Origin: SZAS-103 sp043747745
GTDB lineage: Bacteria; Pseudomonadota; Gammaproteobacteria; Xanthomonadales; Xanthomonadaceae
Length of the DNA stretch: 48,232 bases
Assembly (NCBI GenBank): GCA_043747745.1
Contig: JAYTOP010000084.1
Coordinates: forward strand, 1-48,232
Reading direction: 5' to 3'
Shown here in pieces: positions 16,665 to 24,583 of this stretch; the first letter of the stretch is position 1; each line of letters opens with the position of its first letter. The notes below the pieces were generated by a model. The model did no database searches. It was not told where the DNA came from and saw nothing but the letters and a program-made list of their open reading frames with translations. A program made the position numbers and the translations under genes.

Positions 16665-17114
16665 ATGAAACGGACATTACTCGCCATGCTCGCCGCTACC
16701 ACGTGCGCACTCGCGGTCTCGGCATCGCAGCCCGCCGCCGCCGCAGACGCGAATCTCGACTGCAAACTCACCTACAGCCTGACCGGCTGGTCGCTGATCT
16801 ACAAACACACGACCGGTAGCGGAGTGGTCAAGTGCGAGAACGGGCAGAGCATGCGGGTGAAGGTTTCCGCGAAGGCGCTCGGAATCACTGCCGGCAAGTG
16901 GCATATCGACAATGGCAAGGGCAATTTCACCGATGTCCATCACATCGACGACGTGCTGGGAAATTACGCGCAGGCCAGCGCGAATGCAGGCCTCGTGAAA
17001 TCCGGCGAAGCGCAGGTGCTGACCAAGGGTCCGGTCTCGCTGGCGCTGGCCGGCAACGGCGAAGGCGTGAATATCGGTGTAGACGTGGGCAAGTTCACGA
17101 TCTCGCGCCGCTGA
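16665..17114 (+). CDS. exported protein of unknown function, 149 aa
   Basis: Periplasmic protein with a clear signal peptide (MKRTLLAMLAATTCALAVSA, cleavage likely at AAA-AD around residue 26). The start is fixed by AAGGAG 8 nt upstream of ATG 16665. The mature part (DCKLTYSLTGWSLIYKHTTG, then VVKCENGQSMRVKVSAKALG) has two Cys that could form a disulfide and ends with a beta-rich GNGEGVNIGVDVGKFTISRR. The glycine-rich end is reminiscent of small exported beta-barrel-like or DUF1134-type proteins, but I cannot assign a family. A strong terminator follows, so it is monocistronic. Confidence 0.8.
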   Translation: MKRTLLAMLAATTCALAVSASQPAAAADANLDCKLTYSLTGWSLIYKHTTGSGVVKCENGQSMRVKVSAKALGITAGKWHIDNGKGNFTDVHHIDDVLGNYAQASANAGLVKSGEAQVLTKGPVSLALAGNGEGVNIGVDVGKFTISRR

Positions 17115-17138
17115 TCCAGCGCATGGTTTCACAGGAAG

Positions 17139-17162
17139 GCCGGCAGAAATGCCGGCTTTTCC
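17139..17162 (+). terminator. intrinsic terminator of the exported-protein gene
   Basis: Stem GCCGGCA (17139-17145), GAAA tetraloop, TGCCGGC (17150-17156), then TTTT. It lies 25 bp after the stop at 17114. Confidence 0.9.
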
Positions 17163-17272
17163 ATATGCGAAGACTTGAGCTTGCGAAGATTGCGCTATCA
17201 CCGCAGAGTCTTCGGACATCGACGGAGTGATTGCAGCATGCCGCCAGACACGATCATCGCAGCACTGAAGGC

Positions 17273-18157
17273 ATGACCGCGCACCCGGCTGGCAATGCGC
17301 GCGCGATCCTGACGATGCTCGCAGCAGTCGGCATGTTCGCGACGATGGATGCAGGCCTGAAGCTGTTGTCGGCCCACTATCCGCCGTTCCAGATCGCAGC
17401 CATGCGCGGTGCAGCGTCGCTGCCGCTGGTGCTGGTTTGGGCGCTGGCGACTGCGGGCTGGCGGCCGCTGCTGCGGATCCGCTGGCAATTGCACCTGCTG
17501 CGCGCGGTACTCGGCGTGGCGATGATGGGAACCTTCATCTACGCGCTGCACGTGATGCCGATATCGAGTGCGTACGCGATCTTCTTCATCGCGCCGTTGC
17601 TGATCACCGCATTGTCGGTGCCGATTCTTGGTGAGTACGTCGGGCCGCGTCGCTGGACCGCGATCCTGATCGGCTTCATCGGCGTGCTGGTCGCGCTGCG
17701 GCCGACCGGCGATGGCGTCGTCAGCGTTGCGGGGCTCGCGGTGTTGCTCGCGGCACTCGGATATGCGGTATCGGCAATCACCGTACGCGTGCTCGCGCGC
17801 ACCGACAGCACCCAGGCGATGGTGGTGTGGCTGATGTTGTCGTTGACGCTTGGCGCGGGGGCAATCGCCGCTTCCGGTTGGGTGACGATCCTGCGTTCGG
17901 ACTGGCCGCTGATTGCCGGTGTCGGTGTCGCCGGCGCGCTCGGCCAGTACACGATTACCGAAGCATTCCGCCGCGGCGAAGCATCGTTGATCGCGCCGCT
18001 CGAATACACCGCGCTGGCCTGGAGCCTGACCCTCGATTTCGCGCTGTGGGGCGTACTGCCCGATGCGATGACCTGGGTCGGTGCGGCGATCATCATCGCG
18101 AGCGGCCTGTATCTTCTGCGCCGCGAGCGCGTGCATGTCGAGGCCGAGCATCCCTGA
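17273..18157 (+). CDS. EamA/DMT family transporter
   Basis: Inner-membrane permease of the drug/metabolite transporter superfamily, 294 residues, with about ten hydrophobic helices arranged as two EamA repeats. The first repeat starts ILTMLAAVGMFATMDAGLKL. The repeat-end motif AIFFIAPLLITALSVPILGE and the later EAFRRGEASLIAPLEYTALA are characteristic of this family (the second is where the motif TxAFR-x-ApxS-x-vaPfxY occurs). ATG 17273 was chosen; an in-frame TTG at 17231 would add a polar leader. The substrate is unknown; relatives export amino acids or other metabolites. It ends at a bidirectional terminator shared with the fasciclin gene. Confidence 0.92.
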   Translation: MTAHPAGNARAILTMLAAVGMFATMDAGLKLLSAHYPPFQIAAMRGAASLPLVLVWALATAGWRPLLRIRWQLHLLRAVLGVAMMGTFIYALHVMPISSAYAIFFIAPLLITALSVPILGEYVGPRRWTAILIGFIGVLVALRPTGDGVVSVAGLAVLLAALGYAVSAITVRVLARTDSTQAMVVWLMLSLTLGAGAIAASGWVTILRSDWPLIAGVGVAGALGQYTITEAFRRGEASLIAPLEYTALAWSLTLDFALWGVLPDAMTWVGAAIIIASGLYLLRRERVHVEAEHP

Positions 18158-18196
18158 GCGCTGCGCGTTCGCACCGGGGCGGCTCTCCCGCAGGAA

Positions 18197-18220
18197 AAAG
18201 GGCAGCCGAAGCTGCCCTTT
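18197..18220. terminator. bidirectional intrinsic terminator
   Basis: Perfect 10-bp stem AAAGGGCAGC / GCTGCCCTTT with CGAA loop. A-rich on the left and T-rich on the right, it can end the EamA gene (+) and the fasciclin gene (-). Confidence 0.9.
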
Positions 18221-18259
18221 GGTATTGCCGATTTTTGAGCGATCGGTTGCGTCGTTCGC

Positions 18260-18829
18260 TTACTGCATCAGCACCTTGTCGATCACGAGGATCACGCCGT
18301 TGCTCTGGTAGACATTCGCGATCGTGATGTTTGCCTTGTTGCCCTTGGCGTCGGTGACGGTCAGATGCTTGCCGCGGCCCATCACGGTCAGGTCGCCGCC
18401 CTGCACGGTGTGCAACGTCGCCTTGCCGCCGCCGGCCTTGATCTGCGCGTTCAGCGACGAGGTATCCAGGCGACCCGACACGACGTGATAAGTCAGCACA
18501 CCAGCGAGCGCGCCCTTGTTCTCGGGCTTCAGCAGCGTATCGACAGTGCCTGCCGGCAATGCTGCGAACGCTGCATTGGTCGGCGCAAACACGGTGAACG
18601 GACCCGGGCCTTTCAGCGTATCGACCAGACCAGCGGCCTTGACTGCCGCTACGAGCGTGGTGTGATCCTTCGAGTTGACCGCGTTGTCGATGATGTCCTT
18701 GTCCGCGTACATCGCGGCACCGCCGACCATTGGGTTATGCATGGGCGACATCATCTTGTCGGCAGCGAACGAGCCGGTGGACAGGGCGAGCGAAGCGAAA
18801 AGGGCGGCGGACAGGTTGCGAAGCTTCAT
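18260..18829 (-). CDS. secreted fasciclin (FAS1) domain protein
   Basis: Exported 189-residue protein with a signal peptide (MKLRNLSAALFASLALSTGS, cleavage near FAAD) and one FAS1 domain. FAS1 blocks are clear: H1 GPFTVFAPTNAAFAALP, the YH motif LTYHVVSGRLD, and H2 ITIANVYQSNGVILVIDKVLMQ. FAS1 domains mediate adhesion or protein interactions at the cell surface. An AGGA about 7 nt upstream supports ATG 18829. The long 5' gap contains an inverted repeat (see 18962). It is monocistronic and ends at a shared bidirectional terminator. Confidence 0.95.
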   Translation of the reverse strand: MKLRNLSAALFASLALSTGSFAADKMMSPMHNPMVGGAAMYADKDIIDNAVNSKDHTTLVAAVKAAGLVDTLKGPGPFTVFAPTNAAFAALPAGTVDTLLKPENKGALAGVLTYHVVSGRLDTSSLNAQIKAGGGKATLHTVQGGDLTVMGRGKHLTVTDAKGNKANITIANVYQSNGVILVIDKVLMQ

Positions 18830-18961
18830 GGCGTAATTCCTGAGATTGGAGGATGGATGTTGCTGCGTTGACGATGGCGCGGAATCGATGTTCTCGCGTC
18901 GTTATCGTTCTGCGCTGCATCGCTGCGGGGCGAACAGTGAGCGCGCAGCGGTGCAGTCGGT

Positions 18962-18990
18962 GTGAAGATTTGCGTGAATGTTTTCTTCAC
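18962..18990. promoter_or_regulatory. inverted repeat in the fasciclin / rsmC divergent region
   Basis: GTGAAGA (18962-18968) and TCTTCAC (18984-18990) form a 7-bp inverted repeat with a 15-nt gap, about 133 bp upstream of the fasciclin start. It has the shape of a regulator-binding dyad. No specific regulator is recognised. Confidence 0.3.
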
Positions 18991-19124
18991 GTGGGCGCAC
19001 CGGATAGCCAGGGTTCACGCATGTCTGCGGCGCGTGACGAAGCGTTGCATCACGGCACCTGGCGATGGATCGAAAAGACTTCGCTCGCAGACGCGATAAA
19101 CTCGCGCATCGATTCTTGCCGGAG

Positions 19125-20249
19125 ATGGATGTCTTGAGTTCGGCGAATGCATTCGGCGTTGGCGATGACGCAGCGCTTGCGACCTTGATGCTGCCTTTCG
19201 CATCGGATGCGCTCGCGTGGCAACGCGATGCGCGCGTGCTGTTCGTGCATGCACGCGACGGGTGGCCGTTGCGCGCGATGCCGCTGGATCGACTGGTGTG
19301 CGTGCAGGATTTCAAACCGCATGTCGATACCTTGCAGCGCGCTGGGCTCACGGTCGCGACGAACGTCAACGAAAAGTTTCCGCTGGTGCTGCTGCTGCCG
19401 CCGCGTCAGCGCGACCAGGCGCGAGCGGATCTTGCGCGCGCGGTGCAGCGCACGGCGGTCGACGGCGTCATCGTCACGAGCATGGCGAACAACGAAGGCG
19501 CGCGTTCCGGCGAGGCCGACATGCAACGTTTGCTCGGCCCGGTGCACAACCTCACCAAGAATCATTGCCGCGTGTTCTGGGCGACGCTGCGCGAGGAGAC
19601 GCTGGATCGCGCGTTGCTCGACGCATGGTTGCAACTCGACGCGCCGCGACCGATCGCCGAAGGTCGTTTCCTCAGCAGACCCGGTGTGTTCGCATGGGAT
19701 CGCATCGATGCAGCATCGGAGCTGTTGGCTTCGCGGCTTCCGGATGATCTTGCAGGGCGCTGCGCAGATCTTGGTGCGGGCTTCGGCTATCTATCGGCGG
19801 AAGCGCTTGCGCGTTGCCCACGCGTGACTGCGCTCGATCTATACGAGGCCGATGCGCGCGCACTTGAACTTGCGCGATCGAATCTTTCAAACGCGAACGA
19901 CCCACGCCCGACGCCTGCGAAGCTCGATTATTTCTGGCACGACGTGACCGTCGGCCTGCCACGCCACTACGATGTCATAGTGACCAATCCACCATTCCAC
20001 CAAGGTCGCGCCGACTTGCCGGAACTCGGCCGCGCGTTCATCGCTGCGGCGGCCGACGCGTTGGTTCCAGGCGGGCGCTTGTGGCTGGTCGCGAACCGGC
20101 ACCTTCCGTACGAAGCGATTCTGCATGAGCGTTTCGGCACGCTGCGCACGGTGACGACGGAACGCGGCTTCAAGGTCATCGAAGCGATCAAGGCGAATGT
20201 CCCTTTCCCATCGGGAGAGGACCGGGGTAAGGGACGAACGAAGCCATGA
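19125..20249 (+). CDS. class I SAM-dependent methyltransferase, RsmC/RlmG-like (rRNA guanine-N2)
   Basis: Probable 16S rRNA m2G methyltransferase with the two-domain RsmC layout. The N-terminal half is a degenerate methyltransferase-like domain (RVLFVHARDGWPL and later EGARSGEADMQRLLGP). The C-terminal catalytic half has motif I LAGRCADLGAGFGYLSAEAL, an acidic motif LDLYEADA and the catalytic NPPFHQG, typical of N2-guanine enzymes. The start is uncertain: ATG 19065 (20 extra residues), ATG 19125, or TTG 19134, the last having GGAG 9 nt upstream. I use 19125 because family alignment needs no more. The C-terminal 13 or so codons (NVPFPSGEDRGKGRTKP) are read from a CCCTTTCCCATCGGGAGAGG-type repeat (20201-20233), so the tail is probably not functional. 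Confidence 0.88.
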   Translation: MDVLSSANAFGVGDDAALATLMLPFASDALAWQRDARVLFVHARDGWPLRAMPLDRLVCVQDFKPHVDTLQRAGLTVATNVNEKFPLVLLLPPRQRDQARADLARAVQRTAVDGVIVTSMANNEGARSGEADMQRLLGPVHNLTKNHCRVFWATLREETLDRALLDAWLQLDAPRPIAEGRFLSRPGVFAWDRIDAASELLASRLPDDLAGRCADLGAGFGYLSAEALARCPRVTALDLYEADARALELARSNLSNANDPRPTPAKLDYFWHDVTVGLPRHYDVIVTNPPFHQGRADLPELGRAFIAAAADALVPGGRLWLVANRHLPYEAILHERFGTLRTVTTERGFKVIEAIKANVPFPSGEDRGKGRTKP

Positions 20250-20310
20250 TCCTTCGGCAGGCTCAGCATGATGGTTCCCTTCGACAGGCTCAGGGCAGGC
20301 TCGGCTCACC
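20201..20310. repeat. cluster of dispersed repeat fragments between rsmC-like gene and rsuA
   Basis: It starts with a hairpin-like CCCTTTCCCATCGGGAGAGG segment that also encodes the rsmC C-terminus, followed by two copies of the TTCG(A/G)CAGGCTCAG core (20253-20266 and 20280-20293) and a CAGGCTCGGCTCACCATGAACGG tail. The same core occurs at 6093-6121 and 24547-24575. Confidence 0.7.
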
Positions 20311-20324
20311 ATGAACGGTCGCTC

Positions 20325-21035
20325 GTGAAACTGCTCAAACTGATTGCGAACCTCGGCTACGGCAGCCGCAAGGAAGTCGCCGCGATGTTCCTCGAGCGCC
20401 GCATCGCCGATGCCGGTGGCGATGTGCTGTATGCGGATGATATGGCGGCGCATGCCGATGTCCGCGTCGATGGCAAACCGCTCGATCCGGTGCAAGGCAT
20501 CGTGCTGATGCTGCACAAGCCAGTCGGCTACACGTGCTCGACGCGCGATCCGGGTCGCGTGGTCTACGATCTGCTGCCGGCGCGTTTCCGGCTGCGCAAC
20601 CCGATCATTTCGACGGTTGGCCGCCTCGACCGCGACACGTCGGGCTTGTTGTTGTTGACCGACGACGGCGCGCTGCTGCACCGTATCGTGTCGCCGAAGG
20701 CCGGCTTGTCGAAGGTCTACGAAGCCACGCTCGCCAGTGACCTGCGCGGCGACGAAGTCGCATCGTTTGCGAGCGGTACCTTGATGCTCGAATCCGAGAA
20801 GACACCGCTCGCGCCGGTCGCGATGGAAATCCTCGGCGCACGCGCCGCGCGACTCACGCTCACTGAAGGCCGCTACCACCAGGTGCGGCGCATGTTTGCC
20901 GCAATCGGCAACCATGTCGAGACATTGCATCGCAATCGCATCGGAGGCTTGGCGTTGGACGGACTTGCGCTGGGCGAATGGCGCTCGTTGGCAGCGGACG
21001 ACATCACGCGACTGTTCGGAGGTTTGAGTCGATGA
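20325..21035 (+). CDS. rsuA: 16S rRNA pseudouridine(516) synthase, RsuA type
   Basis: Pseudouridine synthase of the RsuA/RluB/E/F family, 236 residues, which isomerises a uridine in 16S rRNA (U516 in E. coli). The N-terminal S4 domain is KLLKLIANLGYGSRKEVAAM; the catalytic motif is VGRLDRDTSGLLLLTDDG, with the nucleophilic Asp in RLDRDTSG. The family blocks KVYEATL and EGRYHQVRRMFAAIGNHVETLHR follow. GTG 20325 places the S4 domain at the N-terminus. An ATG at 20268 would translate dispersed-repeat DNA and the ATG at 20311 hits a stop after five codons. The S4-domain spacing and short length favour RsuA over RluB. Confidence 0.9.
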   Translation: MKLLKLIANLGYGSRKEVAAMFLERRIADAGGDVLYADDMAAHADVRVDGKPLDPVQGIVLMLHKPVGYTCSTRDPGRVVYDLLPARFRLRNPIISTVGRLDRDTSGLLLLTDDGALLHRIVSPKAGLSKVYEATLASDLRGDEVASFASGTLMLESEKTPLAPVAMEILGARAARLTLTEGRYHQVRRMFAAIGNHVETLHRNRIGGLALDGLALGEWRSLAADDITRLFGGLSR

Positions 21036-21173
21036 GAAAAAGGACGTTGCCCCCTTCATCGGGCAGGCCGCGTCGGTATTCCCATCGAGCGAACGATGCG
21101 GCTGCGGACTGTGCGAGGCATGCGCCCGGACCGCGTATCGCCTCGCCAGCGTGCGTCGCGTCGCAAGCAGCGA

Positions 21174-22208
21174 TCAGGGCGTGCGCGGCGTCGCGATGTG
21201 CAGGTCGCCAGTGCGCGGCGGGACGAGCGGACGTACCCATTCGAGCACCCGCTGGCCGAGCGCCAACTGGCCATGCGTCGACAGGTGCGTATCGTTCGGG
21301 AAGTAGAAGTCGCGCATCTTCGTCTTCTGCTCGATCGCATAGCTGAAGAGCTCCGGGCCGAGGTCCGATCGTGCGAGTGTCGCGGCGAAGTCCCTGGAAT
21401 GATCGGGCTTCAGGTAGGTCGTCGTCTTGTTCGGGATGATCACCCACAGGATCGGTCGCGCGCGGTGGGTCTGGTTGAACGCACGCATCCGGTCCACGTC
21501 CTGTTTGGTGAGTTCGCGCTTCATCTCGTCCTCGCTGAAGAACAGCGCCTTGTTGCAGGACAAATGGCTGAACAGCGCGCAGCCGTTGGGCACGGGCCGA
21601 ACCAGCGTGGTTTTGTACGACCAGATGGCGCGCGCCGATTTCTTCGCCTTGCGCGTGTTCTGGTAGGTGATGTAGCCCGAGGAGATCTTTGCTTTCCAGT
21701 TGAGATCGAAGCCCGGCACCCGCTCGGGATACGTGTGGTACGGATTGGCGTCGGACCCGAACGGCACTTTCATGTGCTCGCACGTGTGCGAATTCTCCAG
21801 CCGCTCGGGCAGCAGGCGTTCGACGCTTTCGACGATCACCAGCCTGCCATGGAAGCTGGCCCGGTCCAGCCACGCGTCGAAGTCGCCGCAGAGCGCTTCG
21901 TCGAGTTGACCCCAATAGGTCGTCGAGACCCTGTAGCCCGCACGGGTGAGCACCGATTGCCAGCTGTAGCTCATTGAAAAGCTGTCGCCGATGATGAGGA
22001 TGTCGGCCTCGCCAGGCGGCGAACCGCGCAGGTATTTCGGGTCGATGTGCGGCTGATCGACGCGCCAGCCGAAGGCGTGCTCGGACAGCAGGCCGGTCCG
22101 CGACAGGTCGCCGTAAGGCACGGGCGTCAGCAGCGTCACGACGAGCAACGCAGCGATCGCGGCGAAGCCGGCCATGAACAGCGTGAGCCAGAGGCGTGCC
22201 GGCGACAT
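21174..22208 (-). CDS. SGNH-fold AlgJ/AlgX-like protein, polysaccharide O-acetylation partner
   Basis: A 344-residue membrane-anchored or exported protein. The N-terminal helix LWLTLFMAGFAAIAALLVV is a signal anchor. The periplasmic domain has the nucleophile block IIGDSFSMSY (Ser76) and the Asp/His block PNDTHLSTHG (Asp306, His308), the SGNH catalytic triad as in AlgX/AlgJ/PatB-type O-acetyltransferases. It starts one base after the stop of the MBOAT gene (TGA C ATG), so the pair is one operon. The MBOAT protein probably passes acetyl groups across the membrane and this protein transfers them to an exopolysaccharide or another cell-surface glycan. No glycan biosynthesis genes adjoin, so the acceptor is unknown. 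Confidence 0.87.
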   Translation of the reverse strand: MSPARLWLTLFMAGFAAIAALLVVTLLTPVPYGDLSRTGLLSEHAFGWRVDQPHIDPKYLRGSPPGEADILIIGDSFSMSYSWQSVLTRAGYRVSTTYWGQLDEALCGDFDAWLDRASFHGRLVIVESVERLLPERLENSHTCEHMKVPFGSDANPYHTYPERVPGFDLNWKAKISSGYITYQNTRKAKKSARAIWSYKTTLVRPVPNGCALFSHLSCNKALFFSEDEMKRELTKQDVDRMRAFNQTHRARPILWVIIPNKTTTYLKPDHSRDFAATLARSDLGPELFSYAIEQKTKMRDFYFPNDTHLSTHGQLALGQRVLEWVRPLVPPRTGDLHIATPRTP

Positions 22209-22209
22209 G

Positions 22210-23703
22210 TCAGAACTGGAAGTAGATGAAGGGGCTGTAGGAACCCAACCGGGAAACGCTGAACCCCAGCAGGACCACGGTCAGCAGCGCCATCATCGCG
22301 GTGGAGAACATTGCTGCGCGCGGACGCGCGACCAGCGACTGCACTTGCGGCACCCAGCGCTGGAGCGTGATCGTCGGCGGCAGCGCCACGCAGATCAACA
22401 GACCCGCGACCATTTTCTGGAAGAACTCGCGCTGGTGGTACGGAACGGATGCGTATTCGGAGAACGCGGCGGCGTGCGACCCATGGAGACCCAGCATCCC
22501 CTTGTAGACGTCCATCGCATCGTGGATGTTGTCGGCGCGGAACACCACCCACGCGATCATCACGCACAGAAACGTGAGCATCCAGCCAGCCATTCGCCCG
22601 ACGCGCCCGGGACTCGCGCTGCTGTGCACGCGGTCGTTCCAGACATGGTTGATCGCCAGGTACGTTCCGTGCAGGCCGCCCCAGATTACATAGGTCCACT
22701 CGGCGCCGTGCCAGAGGCCGCCGAGCAGCATGGTGATGAACAGGTTGACGTAGCGGCGCCGCGGACCCTTGCGGTTGCCGCCGAGCGGGACGTACAGGTA
22801 GTCGCGCAGGAACGTCGACAGCGAGATATGCCAGCGGCGCCAGAACTCGATGATGCTCGTGGACTTGTAGGGAGAATTGAAATTCAGCGGCAATCGCACG
22901 CCCAGGCACAGCGACATGCCGACCGCCATGTCCGAATAGCCCGAGAAGTCGAAATAGATTTGCAGCGTGTAGGCCAGCACACCCAGCCAGGACGTCGCAA
23001 GTGCGGGCATCGTGCCATGGTGCACGCCCGCGAAAACGAGGTCTGCATATCCGCCCATGGGGTCGCCGATGAGCAGCTTCTTGGCAAGACCGAACACGAA
23101 GATCGCAAGGCCGAGCGCGACCTTGTCGGGGTCGATCCGGTAGGTCGCGCGATCGGCGAACTGCGGCATCATCTGCGCGTGGTGCAGGACGGGGCCAGCG
23201 ACGAGGTGCGGAAAGTAAGTGACGAACAGCGCGTAGTGCACGAAGTTGCGTTCGCGGACCTTGCCCTGCCAGCAATCGACCAGGAACGCGATCTGGGTGA
23301 ACGTGTAGAACGAGATGCCGATCGGAAGCGCCACGCGCAGCAGGGGCAGCGCGTTGAAGTCGCCCGCCGCGAGCCCCGAATTCACGTTCGAGATGAAGAA
23401 GTCCGCGTACTTGAAGATCGCGAGCACGCCCAGGTCGACTGCCAGCGCGAAAATGAGCATGCGCTTGCGGCCTGCGTCGCCGCGATCCGGCCCCGGCGTC
23501 AGCCGCAGCCCGGCCCAATAGTTGAAAAGGATCGAGCCGACCAGCAGCGGCAGCGCCTTGATGCTCCACCACCCGTAGAAGAACAACGAGGCCAGGACGA
23601 GGAAACCCGCTGCGGCGCGCGCGTGCTTCTTGCCGATCAGGAAAAAGCCGAGCAGGACGATCGGAAAGAAGAAAAAGATGAACGCATACGAGTTGAACAA
23701 CAT
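22210..23703 (-). CDS. MBOAT family O-acyltransferase (AlgI-like)
   Basis: Polytopic membrane acyltransferase of 497 residues with about 10-12 hydrophobic helices. The start ATG 23703 (MLFNSYAFIFFFFPIVLLGF) matches the typical AlgI/DltB-like N-terminus. Diagnostic features are YFPHLVAGPVLHHAQMMPQF, LQIYFDFSGYSDMAVG, FWRRWHISLSTFLRDYLYVP and the catalytic LWHGAEWTYVIWGGLHG with His332 and His345. It lies directly before the SGNH gene in the same operon. A 259-bp gap upstream (23704-23962) holds no gene and probably the promoter. Confidence 0.95.
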   Translation of the reverse strand: MLFNSYAFIFFFFPIVLLGFFLIGKKHARAAAGFLVLASLFFYGWWSIKALPLLVGSILFNYWAGLRLTPGPDRGDAGRKRMLIFALAVDLGVLAIFKYADFFISNVNSGLAAGDFNALPLLRVALPIGISFYTFTQIAFLVDCWQGKVRERNFVHYALFVTYFPHLVAGPVLHHAQMMPQFADRATYRIDPDKVALGLAIFVFGLAKKLLIGDPMGGYADLVFAGVHHGTMPALATSWLGVLAYTLQIYFDFSGYSDMAVGMSLCLGVRLPLNFNSPYKSTSIIEFWRRWHISLSTFLRDYLYVPLGGNRKGPRRRYVNLFITMLLGGLWHGAEWTYVIWGGLHGTYLAINHVWNDRVHSSASPGRVGRMAGWMLTFLCVMIAWVVFRADNIHDAMDVYKGMLGLHGSHAAAFSEYASVPYHQREFFQKMVAGLLICVALPPTITLQRWVPQVQSLVARPRAAMFSTAMMALLTVVLLGFSVSRLGSYSPFIYFQF

Positions 23704-23962
23704 GGCTGCCGCGCCCCCGTACGAGTCCAAGCATCAGCCCGGACGGTTCATCGATGGATTCCCCTTCCACGTCGAGCGGTGCGCTTCCATCCCTCGTCAC
23801 CCGCGACGCACCGGAGCGGTACGGAGGTTCCGCGGACATCCAACGACTGCGTACGACCTCGACCCAGCCCAGTCCGAACCATGGGGCCACGACAACTTAT
23901 AGAACAATGGGATCTGGAACAATGGGGCGGGCGGCATCGGTCGATCAACGGCACCCATGGTG

Positions 23963-24517
23963 TCAATCGTCTGGTGTCGTCATCAACTGTTTCCAGCCTT
24001 GCATCCCAAGCTGCCGCAGCGTTGCCATGTTGCGATTGATGATCGCGTCGGCATCGGGATATGCGTCCACCGCGCGTTCGACACTGGCTTCGCGCAGCAG
24101 GTGCAGCATCGGGAATGGAGAGCGGTTGGTGCAGTTCTCGACTGCGTCCTCGTAGCTGTCGGCGAAGCGGTAGTCTGGATGGAAGCTCGCGATCTGGATG
24201 TCGCCGTCGAGATCGAGTTCGGTGATTGCGGCCTCGGCGATGTCGAGGAAATCGTTGTAGTCGAGGAAGTCGGTCAGCACATGCGGATGGATCAGCAGGG
24301 TGGTGTCGGTGGTTTGCGGGTCGGCGGCGCGCAGGAATTCCAGTTCGGCGACGAGCGTTTCGATCAACTCCTCTAGTGTGGTCGCGTCGCTGAGCACGAA
24401 ACGCACTTGCTGCTTGACGTAGACGGCCTTCGCGAACGGGCACAGGTTGAGGCCGATCACAGCGCGTTCGAGCCAATGCTTGGTGATGGCGATGAAGTCG
24501 ATAGTGGGTGAAGTCAT
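23963..24517 (-). CDS. DUF1415 family protein
   Basis: A 184-residue cytoplasmic protein matching DUF1415, a family of unknown function common in gammaproteobacteria. Conserved parts include TKHWLERAVIGLNLCPFAKA near the N-terminus (CPFA with one Cys), TLLIHPHVLTDFLDYNDFLD, IQIASFHPDYRFADS and TNRSPFPMLHLLREASVERA. ATG 24517 was preferred over the upstream 24526 and 24568, which lie in or next to repeat DNA. A dispersed repeat (24547-24575) separates it from yajQ, so co-transcription is possible but uncertain. Confidence 0.92.
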   Translation of the reverse strand: MTSPTIDFIAITKHWLERAVIGLNLCPFAKAVYVKQQVRFVLSDATTLEELIETLVAELEFLRAADPQTTDTTLLIHPHVLTDFLDYNDFLDIAEAAITELDLDGDIQIASFHPDYRFADSYEDAVENCTNRSPFPMLHLLREASVERAVDAYPDADAIINRNMATLRQLGMQGWKQLMTTPDD

Positions 24518-24546
24518 TGAAAGCATTCGTAGGCATTGATTCCGAT

Positions 24547-24575
24547 CATGGTTCGACAGGCTCACCACGAGCGGA
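24547..24575. repeat. dispersed repeat copy between yajQ and the DUF1415 gene
   Basis: Inverse of the element at 6093-6121 (28 of 29 bases), with core GGTTCGACAGGCTCACCACG. It starts 9 bp after the yajQ stop codon. Confidence 0.8.
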
Positions 24576-24583
24576 ATCAGGAA

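Noticed and set aside
22174..24039. 621-codon plus-strand open frame opposite the MBOAT and SGNH genes
   Set aside because: The minus-strand genes have full family motifs; the plus-strand translation is low-complexity Arg/Gln/Glu sequence.
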